From: Lachnospiraceae bacterium
Lineage (GTDB): Bacteria; Bacillota; Clostridia; Lachnospirales; Lachnospiraceae
Assembly: GCA_910574885.1 (NCBI GenBank)
Contig: CAJTDD010000027.1
Location: 1 to 64,000 of the forward strand
Direction of reading: 5' to 3'
Length of the DNA: 64,000 nucleotides
Within the stretch, counting starts at the first letter, position 1. Each line of letters opens with the position of its first letter. Below are positions 44,225 through 52,830 of this stretch, piece by piece. Below the pieces are notes generated by a model. It was not told the DNA's origin. It saw only the letters and a list, made by a program, of their open reading frames with translations, and made no database searches. The position numbers and the translations under genes were made by a program.

Positions 44225-44374
44225 GTGCGTACAAGAATCACATTGGAATGTACAGAATGCAAGCAGCGTAACTACAACATGACGAAGGATAAGAAATCAC
44301 ATCCGGAGCGTATGGAGACGAAGAAGTATTGCAAGTTCTGCAAATCACACACATTGCATAAGGAAACGAAGTAG
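44225..44374 (+). CDS. rpmG: 50S ribosomal protein L33
   Basis: A 49-residue zinc-ribbon ribosomal protein: [16 protein letters not shown] and a [17 protein letters not shown] end. The four Cys indicate the zinc-binding form. It starts at GTG 44225 with GAGGTGG upstream. A GGTAGC/GCTACC hairpin (44164-44179) lies in its leader. It opens the rpmG-secE-nusG-rplK-rplA group. Confidence 0.96.
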   Translation: MRTRITLECTECKQRNYNMTKDKKSHPERMETKKYCKFCKSHTLHKETK

Positions 44375-44396
44375 TCGCCGTAAAGGAGTGGTTGTC

Positions 44397-44588
44397 ATGA
44401 GCGAAAAGACGCAGAAGAAAAGCTGGTTCAAGGGTCTTAACAGAGAATTCAAGAAAGTCATTTGGCCAGACAAGATGACAGTAGCAAAACAGACGGCAGC
44501 AGTTGTTTCCGTATCCGTAATATTGGGAGCGATCATTGCAATCGTTGACTTTATCGCCCAGTACGGAGTAGATTTATTGGTAAGATAG
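44397..44588 (+). CDS. secE: preprotein translocase subunit SecE
   Basis: A 63-residue single-TM subunit of the SecYEG channel. The amphipathic helix ends in the signature FKKVIWPDK, followed by a TM at ~38-58. ATG 44397 has AAGGAG upstream; the frame extends to GTG 44388 but spacing favours the ATG. Confidence 0.96.
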   Translation: MSEKTQKKSWFKGLNREFKKVIWPDKMTVAKQTAAVVSVSVILGAIIAIVDFIAQYGVDLLVR

Positions 44589-44620
44589 ACTGATAATCTG
44601 CAGGCAAGAAAGGTGAGTTT

Positions 44621-45136
44621 ATGTCAGAGGCAAAATGGTACGTAGTGCATACCTATTCCGGGTATGAGAACAAAGTAAAAGCCAACATTGATAAGACGAT
44701 TGAGAACAGGCATCTGGAAGAGCAGATCCTTGAGGTACGGGTTCCGATGCAGGACGTCGTGGAACTTAAAAACGGCGTCCAGAAGGCGGCGCAGAAGAAG
44801 ATGTTTCCCGGTTATGTGCTGATTCATATGATTATGAACGACGACACGTGGTATGTGGTGCGGAACACCAGAGGCGTCACCGGCTTTGTCGGTCCAGGCT
44901 CTAAGCCGATTCCGCTTACGGATGCGGAGATGGCTCCCTTGGGAATCCGTCAGGAGAATATTCTGGTGGATTTTGCGGAGGGCGATACGGTCCGGGTAAT
45001 TGCCGGGGCGTGGGCGGAGACCGTAGGAGTCATTCAGGCTATGAACGTGCCCAAGCAGAGTCTTACAATCAATGTTGAACTGTTCGGCCGCGAGACACCG
45101 GTTGAGATCAGTTTCTCAGAAGTTAAAAAGTTGTAA
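44621..45136 (+). CDS. nusG: transcription termination/antitermination factor NusG
   Basis: A 171-residue factor binding RNA polymerase. The NGN domain ([39 protein letters not shown]) covers ~1-115, and a KOW domain ([21 protein letters not shown]) covers the end. Normal length and order for secE-nusG-rplK. Confidence 0.97.
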   Translation: MSEAKWYVVHTYSGYENKVKANIDKTIENRHLEEQILEVRVPMQDVVELKNGVQKAAQKKMFPGYVLIHMIMNDDTWYVVRNTRGVTGFVGPGSKPIPLTDAEMAPLGIRQENILVDFAEGDTVRVIAGAWAETVGVIQAMNVPKQSLTINVELFGRETPVEISFSEVKKL

Positions 45137-45146
45137 ATCAAAAACA

Positions 45147-45177
45147 GTGGGAGGGATCCATTTCCCGACATCACCAC
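45147..45177 (+). promoter_or_regulatory. ribosomal protein L1-type mRNA binding site before rplK
   Basis: GTGGGAGGG (45147-45155) and CCC-GACATCACCAC (45164-45177) form a GTGG/CCAC stem with an asymmetric loop GAG opposite GACATCA. This mimics the L1 stalk of 23S rRNA. It sits directly before the rplK ribosome site. A near-identical copy precedes rplA. Confidence 0.75.
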
Positions 45178-45192
45178 AAGGAGGTAATTGAG

Positions 45193-45621
45193 ATGGCAAA
45201 AAAAGTAGAAGGTTACATTAAGTTGCAGATTCCTGCCGGAAAGGCAACTCCGGCTCCACCGGTTGGCCCGGCTCTTGGTCAGCATGGTGTGAATATCGTT
45301 GAGTTTACAAAGCAGTTCAACGCAAGGACGGCAGATCAGGGAGATCTGATCATCCCTGTAGTTATCACCGTTTACAGTGACAGAAGTTTCAGCTTCATTA
45401 CCAAGACACCGCCGGCAGCGGTTTTAATCAAGAAGGCATGCAACATTAAGTCTGGTTCAGGCGTTCCGAACAAGACGAAGGTTGCAACAATTACGCAGGC
45501 TCAGTTGAGAGAGATTGCGGAGACGAAGATGCCGGATCTGAACGCGGCGACCGTTGAGGCGGCTATGAGCATGGTGGCAGGTACTTGCCGAAGCATGGGT
45601 GTAAAGGTAGAAGAGGCGTAG
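45193..45621 (+). CDS. rplK: 50S ribosomal protein L11
   Basis: A 142-residue protein of the GTPase-associated centre. [23 protein letters not shown] is the classic Pro-rich linker, and the C-terminal rRNA-binding domain ends [22 protein letters not shown] precedes ATG. An L1-type site lies in its leader. Confidence 0.98.
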   Translation: MAKKVEGYIKLQIPAGKATPAPPVGPALGQHGVNIVEFTKQFNARTADQGDLIIPVVITVYSDRSFSFITKTPPAAVLIKKACNIKSGSGVPNKTKVATITQAQLREIAETKMPDLNAATVEAAMSMVAGTCRSMGVKVEEA

Positions 45622-45647
45622 GACATTTGATAAATGTAAACGAGTAA

Positions 45648-45674
45648 GTGGGAGGGTTATCCCGACATTACCAC
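45648..45674 (+). promoter_or_regulatory. ribosomal protein L1-type mRNA binding site before rplA
   Basis: GTGGGAGGG (45648-45656) with CCC-GACATTACCAC (45661-45674): same stem and loop as the copy at 45147, 15 bp before the rplA start codon and adjacent to AAGGAGG. Confidence 0.75.
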
Positions 45675-45689
45675 AAGGAGGTTATTTAG

Positions 45690-46382
45690 ATGAAAAGAGG
45701 AAAGAAATATGTTGAAGCTGCAAAAGCGATTGACAGAGGAACACTCTACGACGTTGCGGATGCGGTATCATTAGTTAAGAAGACTGCAGTTGCAAAATTC
45801 GATGAGACAATCGAGGCTCATATCAGAACCGGATGTGACGGACGTCACGCTGACCAGCAGATCCGTGGCGCGGTCGTACTTCCCCACGGAACCGGCAAGA
45901 AGGTACGTATCCTGGTATTTGCGAAGGACGCCAAGGCTGAGGAGGCGAAGGCAGCCGGAGCAGATTATGTTGGAGGAGACGAACTGATTCCTAAGATTCA
46001 GAATGAAAACTGGTTTGAGTTCGACGTAGTCGTTGCTACGCCGGATATGATGGGTATCGTTGGACGTCTTGGACGTATTCTCGGACCAAAAGGCCTGATG
46101 CCGAACCCCAAGGCTGGTACGGTAACGATGGACGTTACGAAGGCAATCAAGGATATCAAAGCCGGTAAGATTGAGTACAGACTTGACAAGACGAACATTA
46201 TCCATGTGCCGTTAGGAAAAGCATCCTTTACGGAGGAGCAGATTACGGACAACTTCCAGACGCTTATTGACGCAATCGTTAAGGCAAGACCGGCGGCAGT
46301 AAAGGGTCAGTTCTTACGGAGCGTGACGCTTACTTCCACAATGGGGCCTGGCGTAAAGATTAATCCGATGAAATTGGTTTAA
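45690..46382 (+). CDS. rplA: 50S ribosomal protein L1
   Basis: A 230-residue protein of the E-site stalk, also a translational repressor of its own operon. Conserved segments are [32 protein letters not shown] and a [11 protein letters not shown] end. Length is standard. A terminator follows, so the operon ends here rather than running on into rplJ. Confidence 0.98.
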   Translation: MKRGKKYVEAAKAIDRGTLYDVADAVSLVKKTAVAKFDETIEAHIRTGCDGRHADQQIRGAVVLPHGTGKKVRILVFAKDAKAEEAKAAGADYVGGDELIPKIQNENWFEFDVVVATPDMMGIVGRLGRILGPKGLMPNPKAGTVTMDVTKAIKDIKAGKIEYRLDKTNIIHVPLGKASFTEEQITDNFQTLIDAIVKARPAAVKGQFLRSVTLTSTMGPGVKINPMKLV

Positions 46383-46418
46383 TCATTTCCGCCGATTGAA
46401 TCAGATATAGAAATGTGA

Positions 46419-46456
46419 AGCCGCACCTGTAGTTTCTCACGGGTGCGGCTGTTTTT
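46419..46456 (+). terminator. terminator after rplA
   Basis: AGCCGCACC (46419-46427) pairs with GGTGCGGCT (46442-46450), followed by GTTTTT. Confidence 0.88.
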
Positions 46457-46555
46457 GTGGAAATCTACTCTTGTATATTTTCCTTTTTTGTATTATGATA
46501 ATAACAGGCTGGATTCATGTCCAAGCCTATATACTAAAAAAGGAGGGTACATACT

Positions 46556-46726
46556 ATGGCACACGTAATTAGTGATGAATGTGTAAGCTGTGGAGCATGC
46601 GAGGCTGAATGTCCGGTTGGCGCAATTTCTCAGGGGGCAGATCATTATGAGATTGATGCTGACGCTTGTGTTGATTGCGGCGCATGTGCAGCTCAGTGTC
46701 CTACAGGAGCAATCTCTCAGGGCTAG
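46556..46726 (+). CDS. 2[4Fe-4S] ferredoxin
   Basis: A 56-residue clostridial-type ferredoxin with two C-x2-C-x2-C-x3-C-P motifs (CVSCGACEAECP and CVDCGACAAQCP) related by internal duplication. It carries low-potential electrons for fermentative redox enzymes. AAAGGAGGG precedes ATG 46556. Confidence 0.97.
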   Translation: MAHVISDECVSCGACEAECPVGAISQGADHYEIDADACVDCGACAAQCPTGAISQG

Positions 46727-46834
46727 TATCGAATATAACTAGCCATTATGCAATTATCCGTTGTACCGGGATTGTGAAGGAACCGCCGGCGGGTTACTCT
46801 CAGTTCCGTTATACACCGGCAATGAAAAGATACG

Positions 46835-46880
46835 AAAAAAGCACTGCATATTCTGTGAAAAGAGATGCCGTGCTTTTTTT
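46835..46880 (+). terminator. terminator-like hairpin downstream of ferredoxin
   Basis: AAAAAAGCAC-T-GCAT pairs with ATGC-C-GTGCTTTTTT around a ~14-nt loop. The 3' T run suits ferredoxin transcription. Confidence 0.75.
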
Positions 46881-46963
46881 GCGTTCCTGACACCGTTTTA
46901 CTTGTTTCGCAGAAGCACCGTGTTATGATAATTGGGACAAGTTTTTGATAAGGGGGTAAGACC

Positions 46964-47323
46964 ATGAGCAGTAACGCATTAGAACAGTTGAAGAGGGAGA
47001 CCAAGGATGATGCGAGGCTTTTCGGCTGCATCAAAGAACTATACGAACAGGGAGTCCCGTTCTCTGAGTTAAAGGCATTGATTCCGGATTTGAGGAGGAC
47101 GCGGGACCAGTTACATATGAAACGGATGCTGGAGAATAACAACGAAGTCCTGCTGTCCATGATTACGAAAGAGATGTCATTCATGCTGGATGCCAAAGAA
47201 CGGCGGGAAGAAGAGTCCTTCCGCAGATTGGACCAGCTCATCCGTCAGCAGCAATCCTATCGGAAGAGCGCGGCGGAGACTGGTCCAATCGAAAAATTAA
47301 AAAGATTCTTCCTGCCTGCTTAG
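46964..47323 (+). CDS. hypothetical helical protein convergent with dnaB
   Basis: A 119-residue, charged, helical protein (KRETKDDARLFGCIKEL, DLRRTRDQLHMKRMLE). No signal peptide or TM. A GGGGG-type ribosome site precedes ATG 46964. Its last 27 bp overlap the 3' end of dnaB on the other strand. No family recognised; probably real because of codon pattern and site. Confidence 0.75.
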   Translation: MSSNALEQLKRETKDDARLFGCIKELYEQGVPFSELKALIPDLRRTRDQLHMKRMLENNNEVLLSMITKEMSFMLDAKERREEESFRRLDQLIRQQQSYRKSAAETGPIEKLKRFFLPA

Positions 47324-48646
47324 GTTGGCGAACTTGGTGTATTCGCCCAGCCAAGCCAGATTAACGGTCCCTACAGGACCGTTTCTTTGTTTTGCAATGA
47401 TAATCTCAGCCTGTTTCTTGAATTCCGAGTCTTTGTTATAATACTCATCCCGGTAAATAAACATGACGACGTCCGCATCCTGCTCAATCGCCCCGGATTC
47501 ACGCAGGTCGGAGAGCATGGGACGCTTGTCCGGGCGGCTTTCTACCGCACGGCTTAGCTGGGACAGCGTGACTACAGGTACGTTCAATTCCCTTGCAAGC
47601 CCTTTTAAGGAACGGGAAATCTCAGATACTTCCTGCTGTCTGGATTCCTGGCTTCTTCCCACGCCTCCGGTCATCAGCTGCAGATAGTCGATGATGATGA
47701 CATCCAGGCCATGCTCCAGCTTATATTTCCTGCACTTGGAACGTAGTTCCGAGATAGAGATTCCCGGCGTGTCGTCGATAATCAGGCGGGATTTGCCGAT
47801 GATTCCGGCGCCCTCAATCAGTTTCTCCCAGTCGGAATCCTTCATGTTTCCAGTCCTAAGCGCCTGGGCGTCCACTTGGGATTCCAGAGAGAACAGACGG
47901 TTTACAAGCTGTTCCTTGGACATCTCAAGGCTGAAGATGGCAACACTTTTGTCCTTCTTAAAGGCAATATACTGGGCAATGTTCAGGACAAAAGCGGTCT
48001 TCCCCATGGAAGGCCTTGCCGCTATAAGGACAAGGTCTGAGGGCTGCAGCCCGGAGAGCTTGTAGTCCAGGTCTATGAACCCTGTGGGAATACCTGTGAC
48101 GGTTCCTTTGTTCTTGGACGCTTTCTCGATTCTTTCCAGTGCATTTAAAACCACCTGCTTTATGGGTACAAATTCACTAGAGTTGCGTCTCTGTAATAAT
48201 TCAAAGACGGATTTCTCCGTCTTTTCCAGTACCGCCTCCAGAGAGTCATTGCCGGCATAACAGATGTTGGCGATCTCTTCGTTCAGGCGGATTAACTTGC
48301 GCATGACCGATTTGTCTGCGACAATCTGCGCATAATATTTTACGTTTGCCGAGGTCGATACCATGTTCAGAAGATCACGGACAAACTCAAGGCTTGAAAT
48401 CTCAGCAGGAACGTCCTTTGAACGCAGACGCTCCTGTAATGTAATCAGGTCTACCGGCTGTCCTTCGTTGAACAGCTCCACCATGGAGTCAAATACGACG
48501 CCATAGGCGCTCTGGTAGAAATCGCTGCCGCTGATGATTTCGGAAGATGTGGTGATGGCGTCCCGGTCCATCAGCATAGCGCCGACGACAGACTGCTCTG
48601 CCTCGATGCTGTGGGGCATTACCCGCTTAATAAGCGCCTCTTCCAT
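47297..48646 (-). CDS. dnaB: replicative DNA helicase DnaB
   Basis: A 449-residue hexameric replicative helicase. The N-terminal primase-interacting domain begins VMPHSIEAEQSVVGAMLMD. The RecA-like core has Walker A ARPSMGKTAF (~205-214), Walker B VIIDYLQLM and the DnaB signature SQLSRAVESRPDKRPMLSDL. Last gene of gdpP-rplI-dnaB, 11 bp after rplI. Confidence 0.98.
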   Translation of the reverse strand: MEEALIKRVMPHSIEAEQSVVGAMLMDRDAITTSSEIISGSDFYQSAYGVVFDSMVELFNEGQPVDLITLQERLRSKDVPAEISSLEFVRDLLNMVSTSANVKYYAQIVADKSVMRKLIRLNEEIANICYAGNDSLEAVLEKTEKSVFELLQRRNSSEFVPIKQVVLNALERIEKASKNKGTVTGIPTGFIDLDYKLSGLQPSDLVLIAARPSMGKTAFVLNIAQYIAFKKDKSVAIFSLEMSKEQLVNRLFSLESQVDAQALRTGNMKDSDWEKLIEGAGIIGKSRLIIDDTPGISISELRSKCRKYKLEHGLDVIIIDYLQLMTGGVGRSQESRQQEVSEISRSLKGLARELNVPVVTLSQLSRAVESRPDKRPMLSDLRESGAIEQDADVVMFIYRDEYYNKDSEFKKQAEIIIAKQRNGPVGTVNLAWLGEYTKFANLSRQEESF

Positions 48647-48657
48647 ATATGAACTCC

Positions 48658-49104
48658 TTACTCTTCGCTTACAATTACTTTCAACTCTACGGTAACTTTC
48701 GGATGCAGCTTAATCGGCACATTGTGGGTTCCCAGGGTCTTGATTGCTTCCTTGAGCTGAATCTTCTTCTTGTCTACGTCCAGCCCCATCTGCTCCTTCA
48801 CTTCTGCGGCAATCTCTTTCGATGCGATAGAGCCGAAGGCCTTGCCGCCTTCGCCGGTCTTAATGGACATCTCCACTTTTCCGGCTTCAATCTTCTTCCC
48901 AAGCTCCATGGCCGCCTCGTACTGTTCCTGCGCCAGTTTATCATCGTTGGCTTTCTTGAGTTTCAGGTCGTTTAAGTTCTTGCTGTTCGCTTCTAGGCCC
49001 TTTTTCTTCTTGAGGATGAAATTCCTGGCGTATCCGTCGCTTACCTCTACAATCTCACCCTTTTTCCCAAGGGATTTTACGTCTTCTGTCAATATTACTT
49101 TCAT
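48658..49104 (-). CDS. rplI: 50S ribosomal protein L9
   Basis: A 148-residue protein. The N-terminal signature VKSLGKKGEIVEVSDGYARNFI is followed by the long connecting helix and the C-terminal rRNA-binding domain. One base separates it from gdpP, so they are translationally coupled. Confidence 0.97.
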   Translation of the reverse strand: MKVILTEDVKSLGKKGEIVEVSDGYARNFILKKKKGLEANSKNLNDLKLKKANDDKLAQEQYEAAMELGKKIEAGKVEMSIKTGEGGKAFGSIASKEIAAEVKEQMGLDVDKKKIQLKEAIKTLGTHNVPIKLHPKVTVELKVIVSEE

Positions 49105-49105
49105 A

Positions 49106-51172
49106 TTAGATGTCTCCTCCTTCTATCATATCGTCGATTACTTTCTTGAGGGTAGTAATTGCCTCGTTCATGTCTGTGTGGTCAAACTGTGCGCCGGATG
49201 CGTTCATATGCCCGCCTCCGCCAAGGCGTTCCATGATAATCTGCACATTCACCTCGTCAATAGACCTGGCGCTCACATAAATCCTTCCGTTGTACTCTGT
49301 CAGTACGAAGGAAGCCTTGATGTTGCTGATGTCCAGCAGCTCATTTGCCGCCTGCGCGCCTACGATGGTCGGGCTTTCAATCTCGAGCGCCGTTCCTTTT
49401 GCAATGGCAAACTTCTTGTGGTAAACCTCCGCGCTGCTGATAATCTCCGCTTTTGCCCGGTAGGACTCCATGTCATCCCGGAACATCTTACGGACATGGG
49501 TGATGTCTGCCCCGCATCTGCGCAGGAATGCCGCAGCCTCGAAGGTACGCACACCCGTATGGTTTACGAAGTTGTTGGTGTCAATCATAATCCCCGCATA
49601 CATACTGCTTGCTTCAATCTTAGGAATCTTGATGTCGTCCACAATGTATTGCAGAACCTCAGCTACCATCTCACACGCAGAAGAAGCGTAAGGTTCAATA
49701 TAGGACAGCATGGCGTTCTCGATATTGTCGCTGCTCTGGCGGTGATGGTCGAGTACGACGATAGTCTTGGTCTTTTTCAATAATTCTTCACATTCTGTCA
49801 TCTTAGGGCGGTTCGTATCCACGACTACCACCATCGAATTCTCGTCTGCCATCTCGATTGCCTGGGCGGACTTGAGGAACAGTCCTTCCGGATAGTTGGA
49901 ATCCTTCACGAAACACTCGTACAGTGGACGGAGCGAAGCCGATACTTCGTTGATTACGACGTAGGCTTTCTTCTCCATGGCTGCCGCCGCACGGCAGATT
50001 CCGATTGCGGCGCCAAAAGCGTCCGCATCCGTCAGTTTATGTCCCATGACGAAAATCTTGTCTTTCAAGGTAATGAATTCCCGGAGCGCCTCTGCCTTCA
50101 CTCGGGCTTTGACCCGGGTATTCTTAGAAGTCTGCTCACGTTTTCCGCCATAGTATGTAATACCATGGCTGTCTTTGATGACTGCCTGGTCTCCGCCCCT
50201 TGCCAGGGCAAGGTCGATGGCGACCCGGGCGTAGTTATAACCCTGGGAATAAGCGTCGTTGCTAAGACCAAGACCGATACTTAAAGTTGCCGGAATTCCG
50301 TTTCCGATATTCACCGACTTTACGTCCTCAAGCAATGAGAACTTGTCAGCCTCCAACTCTTTGAAATACTGCTTCTTGAGCACGATAAAATATTTGTCCG
50401 TCTCCATCTTTTTGACGATACCGTCAACTTTGGCGATATACTGGTTAATCTTCCGGTCTACCAGCGCCATCAGCAGGGATTGGCGAACCTCTTCTACGCT
50501 GTTGATGACTTCGTCATAGTTGTCAATATAGATTAAGCCGGCAACCAGACGCTGTTCTTCGTTCTCTTTGATGTAGCGGTTCAATTCCGTTACATCCTGA
50601 AGATGGACAGCGATAAAATACTCTTTTTCCGCCGGCATCTGAAGGAGCAGGCCAGTGTCGTTGAATCCTTCCACGGAAACCTGCCGCAGCTCTGCCTTGA
50701 ACTCCCGGTTGCCGAAATAGACGTCCATCTCTACCGTATCCTGAATCTCCTTAGGAAAAATGCTCCGGTTCAGTTCAGGAATGTACTTGCTGATTGGAAC
50801 GTCCCGTCTGGGTTTGCATCCTAAGATCTCCTTGAACAGGTCGTTCATCCAGATAGTCTTCCCGTCGCTCATTAGGATTGCGTAGGGCAAGGTCAGCTCT
50901 TTTAACAAGGTGTTCTGGACAATTCCATACTGTGCCGCAAATTCCACCAAATCCTTCAAGAGGACAGTCTTGCTTCGGAAATAAAGTCCCAGGGCAATCA
51001 GACTGTAAATCACGACGAAGATTCCCATCAGGCTTCCTGCCCGCCGGTCGATGATATAGACCCAGATGTTCATCGCAATCAGCAGCACCGCCATGATGGA
51101 CGGCCACTGGATATACATTTTTAACTGTCCGCGTAGTTTCAGCTTTTCGGTTTCACTTTTCTTTTCTAACAT
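49106..51172 (-). CDS. gdpP: cyclic-di-AMP phosphodiesterase GdpP
   Basis: A 688-residue membrane phosphodiesterase. Two TMs lie at ~22-62, then a PAS-type domain, a degenerate GGDEF domain, and the DHH domain (FVMGHKLTDADAFGAAIG, VVVDTNRP, VLDHHRQS) with a C-terminal DHHA1 (GGGGHMNASGAQF). It hydrolyses c-di-AMP, which controls turgor and cell-wall stress. It heads the gdpP-rplI-dnaB operon. Confidence 0.97.
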   Translation of the reverse strand: MLEKKSETEKLKLRGQLKMYIQWPSIMAVLLIAMNIWVYIIDRRAGSLMGIFVVIYSLIALGLYFRSKTVLLKDLVEFAAQYGIVQNTLLKELTLPYAILMSDGKTIWMNDLFKEILGCKPRRDVPISKYIPELNRSIFPKEIQDTVEMDVYFGNREFKAELRQVSVEGFNDTGLLLQMPAEKEYFIAVHLQDVTELNRYIKENEEQRLVAGLIYIDNYDEVINSVEEVRQSLLMALVDRKINQYIAKVDGIVKKMETDKYFIVLKKQYFKELEADKFSLLEDVKSVNIGNGIPATLSIGLGLSNDAYSQGYNYARVAIDLALARGGDQAVIKDSHGITYYGGKREQTSKNTRVKARVKAEALREFITLKDKIFVMGHKLTDADAFGAAIGICRAAAAMEKKAYVVINEVSASLRPLYECFVKDSNYPEGLFLKSAQAIEMADENSMVVVVDTNRPKMTECEELLKKTKTIVVLDHHRQSSDNIENAMLSYIEPYASSACEMVAEVLQYIVDDIKIPKIEASSMYAGIMIDTNNFVNHTGVRTFEAAAFLRRCGADITHVRKMFRDDMESYRAKAEIISSAEVYHKKFAIAKGTALEIESPTIVGAQAANELLDISNIKASFVLTEYNGRIYVSARSIDEVNVQIIMERLGGGGHMNASGAQFDHTDMNEAITTLKKVIDDMIEGGDI

Positions 51173-51372
51173 CAGCCCATCCTCACCATCCTCATGTTCT
51201 CTAAAAGATAAAATATATGGGAATTATTATACCACTTTTTAATAGAAATGAAAAGGCATTAAGAAAAGTAGGGGAAAATTAAGAAATTCTTTAACATTTT
51301 CCATTAAAATTGGTGTATAGTGTTTCATGGAAATGTTTCACACTAATAACAGAGTGTCGGGAGAGAAGTGTT

Positions 51373-52680
51373 ATGATGAAGAAGATGAAAAGATGGGCTG
51401 CCGTTACTTTGTGTGCGGCGCTGTGTATATGCGGCTGTTCGGCAGGAGACGGCGGTGAAAAAGAGGAGAAACCGGAAGTTTCGGAGACGAATAAAGGGAA
51501 TAAGGAGAAGAAAGAAAAAGCATATCAGAAGAAGCTGGATATGATTAAGCCATCCGCTTATGATAACGTAATGGGCCTTGAGCTTGAGGAAGGAACCTCC
51601 CTTTCTATCATAGGCAAGGCGGAAGGCGTACCGTACTGGGATGAAGTTCGCCGCGGTGCGGAGCAGGCGGTTAAGGATATCAATGAGAATCTGGGATATG
51701 AGGGGAAGAAGCAGGTGAAGGTGACATACAGTGCGCCTAGTACGCCGGACAACGTAGATGAGCAGGTGAATATCCTGGATGAAGAACTGGCGAGATATCC
51801 GGCGGCTCTTGGGATTGCGATTGCGGATACGAAGGCATGTGAAGTGCAGTTCGACCTTGCGGCGGAGAGCGATATCCCTGTGGTAGCGTTCGACTCAGGA
51901 AGCGGTTATCAGGGTTTGATGGCGATGGTATCGACGGATAACCGGGCGGCGGCTCGGGAAGCGGCGCAGAGGCTGGCGGAGTCGGTGGAAGAGAAGGGAG
52001 AAGTGATTCTGTTCATACATGACTCGAAATCTGAGTCGGCAATGAGCCGGGAGCAGGCATTTCGGGAGGAGCTGGAAACGAATTATCCGGAGGTCAGGAT
52101 TGGGGAAGTTTATTATATGGATCAGTTGGCCGATATGCAGGAAAGGATTGCGGCAGAGATGAACGGCGGTCAGCCGGGAGATGCTGCGGGGACTGACGGA
52201 GCAGGTGGAAGCCAGTCCGGAGAAACGGCGGGAAAAGATGCCGGGATTGATAGTCAGGATGCCCAGACGGCGCAGGATGGGGGCGGAGAGAGCGTTTCAG
52301 CAGGGGGGGAGGCTGTCCCGGCAGATATGTTTTCGGAAGAAGAAGTGATTGACTATCTCTTTGAGAAGCATCCGGAGGTCAAAGGAGTATATGCTACGAA
52401 TGGAGACGCCGTGAAGCTGGCGGTAGAAGCGGTGGAGCGTAATGATGCAAAGGCTTCTATTATTGGCTTTGATGCGGATCAAGAAGAGCTTGATGCGCTG
52501 GAAGAAGGAAAAGTAGATGCGCTGGTGCTGCAGAATCCTTTTGGGATGGGGTATGCTGCGGTCATCGCATCTGCAAGAGCGGCTCTTTCTATGGGAAATG
52601 AGGCTGTGGTAGACACAGGGTATGTGTGGATTACGAAGAAGAACCTGGAAGAGGAAGGGATTCAGAAATTGCTGTATTAA
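51373..52680 (+). CDS. sugar-binding lipoprotein (periplasmic binding protein family 4)
   Basis: A 435-residue lipoprotein. The signal peptide ends in a lipobox-like CICGC (Cys ~20). The binding-protein fold starts at ~75 (LSIIGKAEGVPYWDEVRRGAEQAV), with DIPVVAFDSGS and MVSTDNRAAAREAA typical of the RbsB/LacI-like sugar-binding group. About residues 240-300 form a Gly/Ala/Gln/Asp-rich low-complexity insert inside the second lobe. No ABC permease or ATPase is adjacent. The frame is open from 51310, but ATG 51373/51376 starts the signal peptide. Confidence 0.88.
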   Translation: MMKKMKRWAAVTLCAALCICGCSAGDGGEKEEKPEVSETNKGNKEKKEKAYQKKLDMIKPSAYDNVMGLELEEGTSLSIIGKAEGVPYWDEVRRGAEQAVKDINENLGYEGKKQVKVTYSAPSTPDNVDEQVNILDEELARYPAALGIAIADTKACEVQFDLAAESDIPVVAFDSGSGYQGLMAMVSTDNRAAAREAAQRLAESVEEKGEVILFIHDSKSESAMSREQAFREELETNYPEVRIGEVYYMDQLADMQERIAAEMNGGQPGDAAGTDGAGGSQSGETAGKDAGIDSQDAQTAQDGGGESVSAGGEAVPADMFSEEEVIDYLFEKHPEVKGVYATNGDAVKLAVEAVERNDAKASIIGFDADQEELDALEEGKVDALVLQNPFGMGYAAVIASARAALSMGNEAVVDTGYVWITKKNLEEEGIQKLLY

Positions 52681-52704
52681 TCGATAGCAATTTTTGAATG
52701 ATGA

Positions 52705-52736
52705 AAAAAGCAGGTTTCGATAGAAACCTGCTTTTT
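52705..52736 (+). terminator. terminator after binding lipoprotein
   Basis: A perfect 14-bp stem AAAAAGCAGGTTTC / GAAACCTGCTTTTT with loop GATA; works in both directions. Confidence 0.92.
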
Positions 52737-52830
52737 CAGTGATATGCCATCTCTGTATTGTGGATGTTCTGAATACTGATTTGCCAATATGAATCGTCTT
52801 ATAATACTGGCAGTCAGATATCAGCGAAAA

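Noticed and set aside
49470..50284. open frames antisense to gdpP
   Set aside because: Shadows of a highly conserved gene on the other strand.
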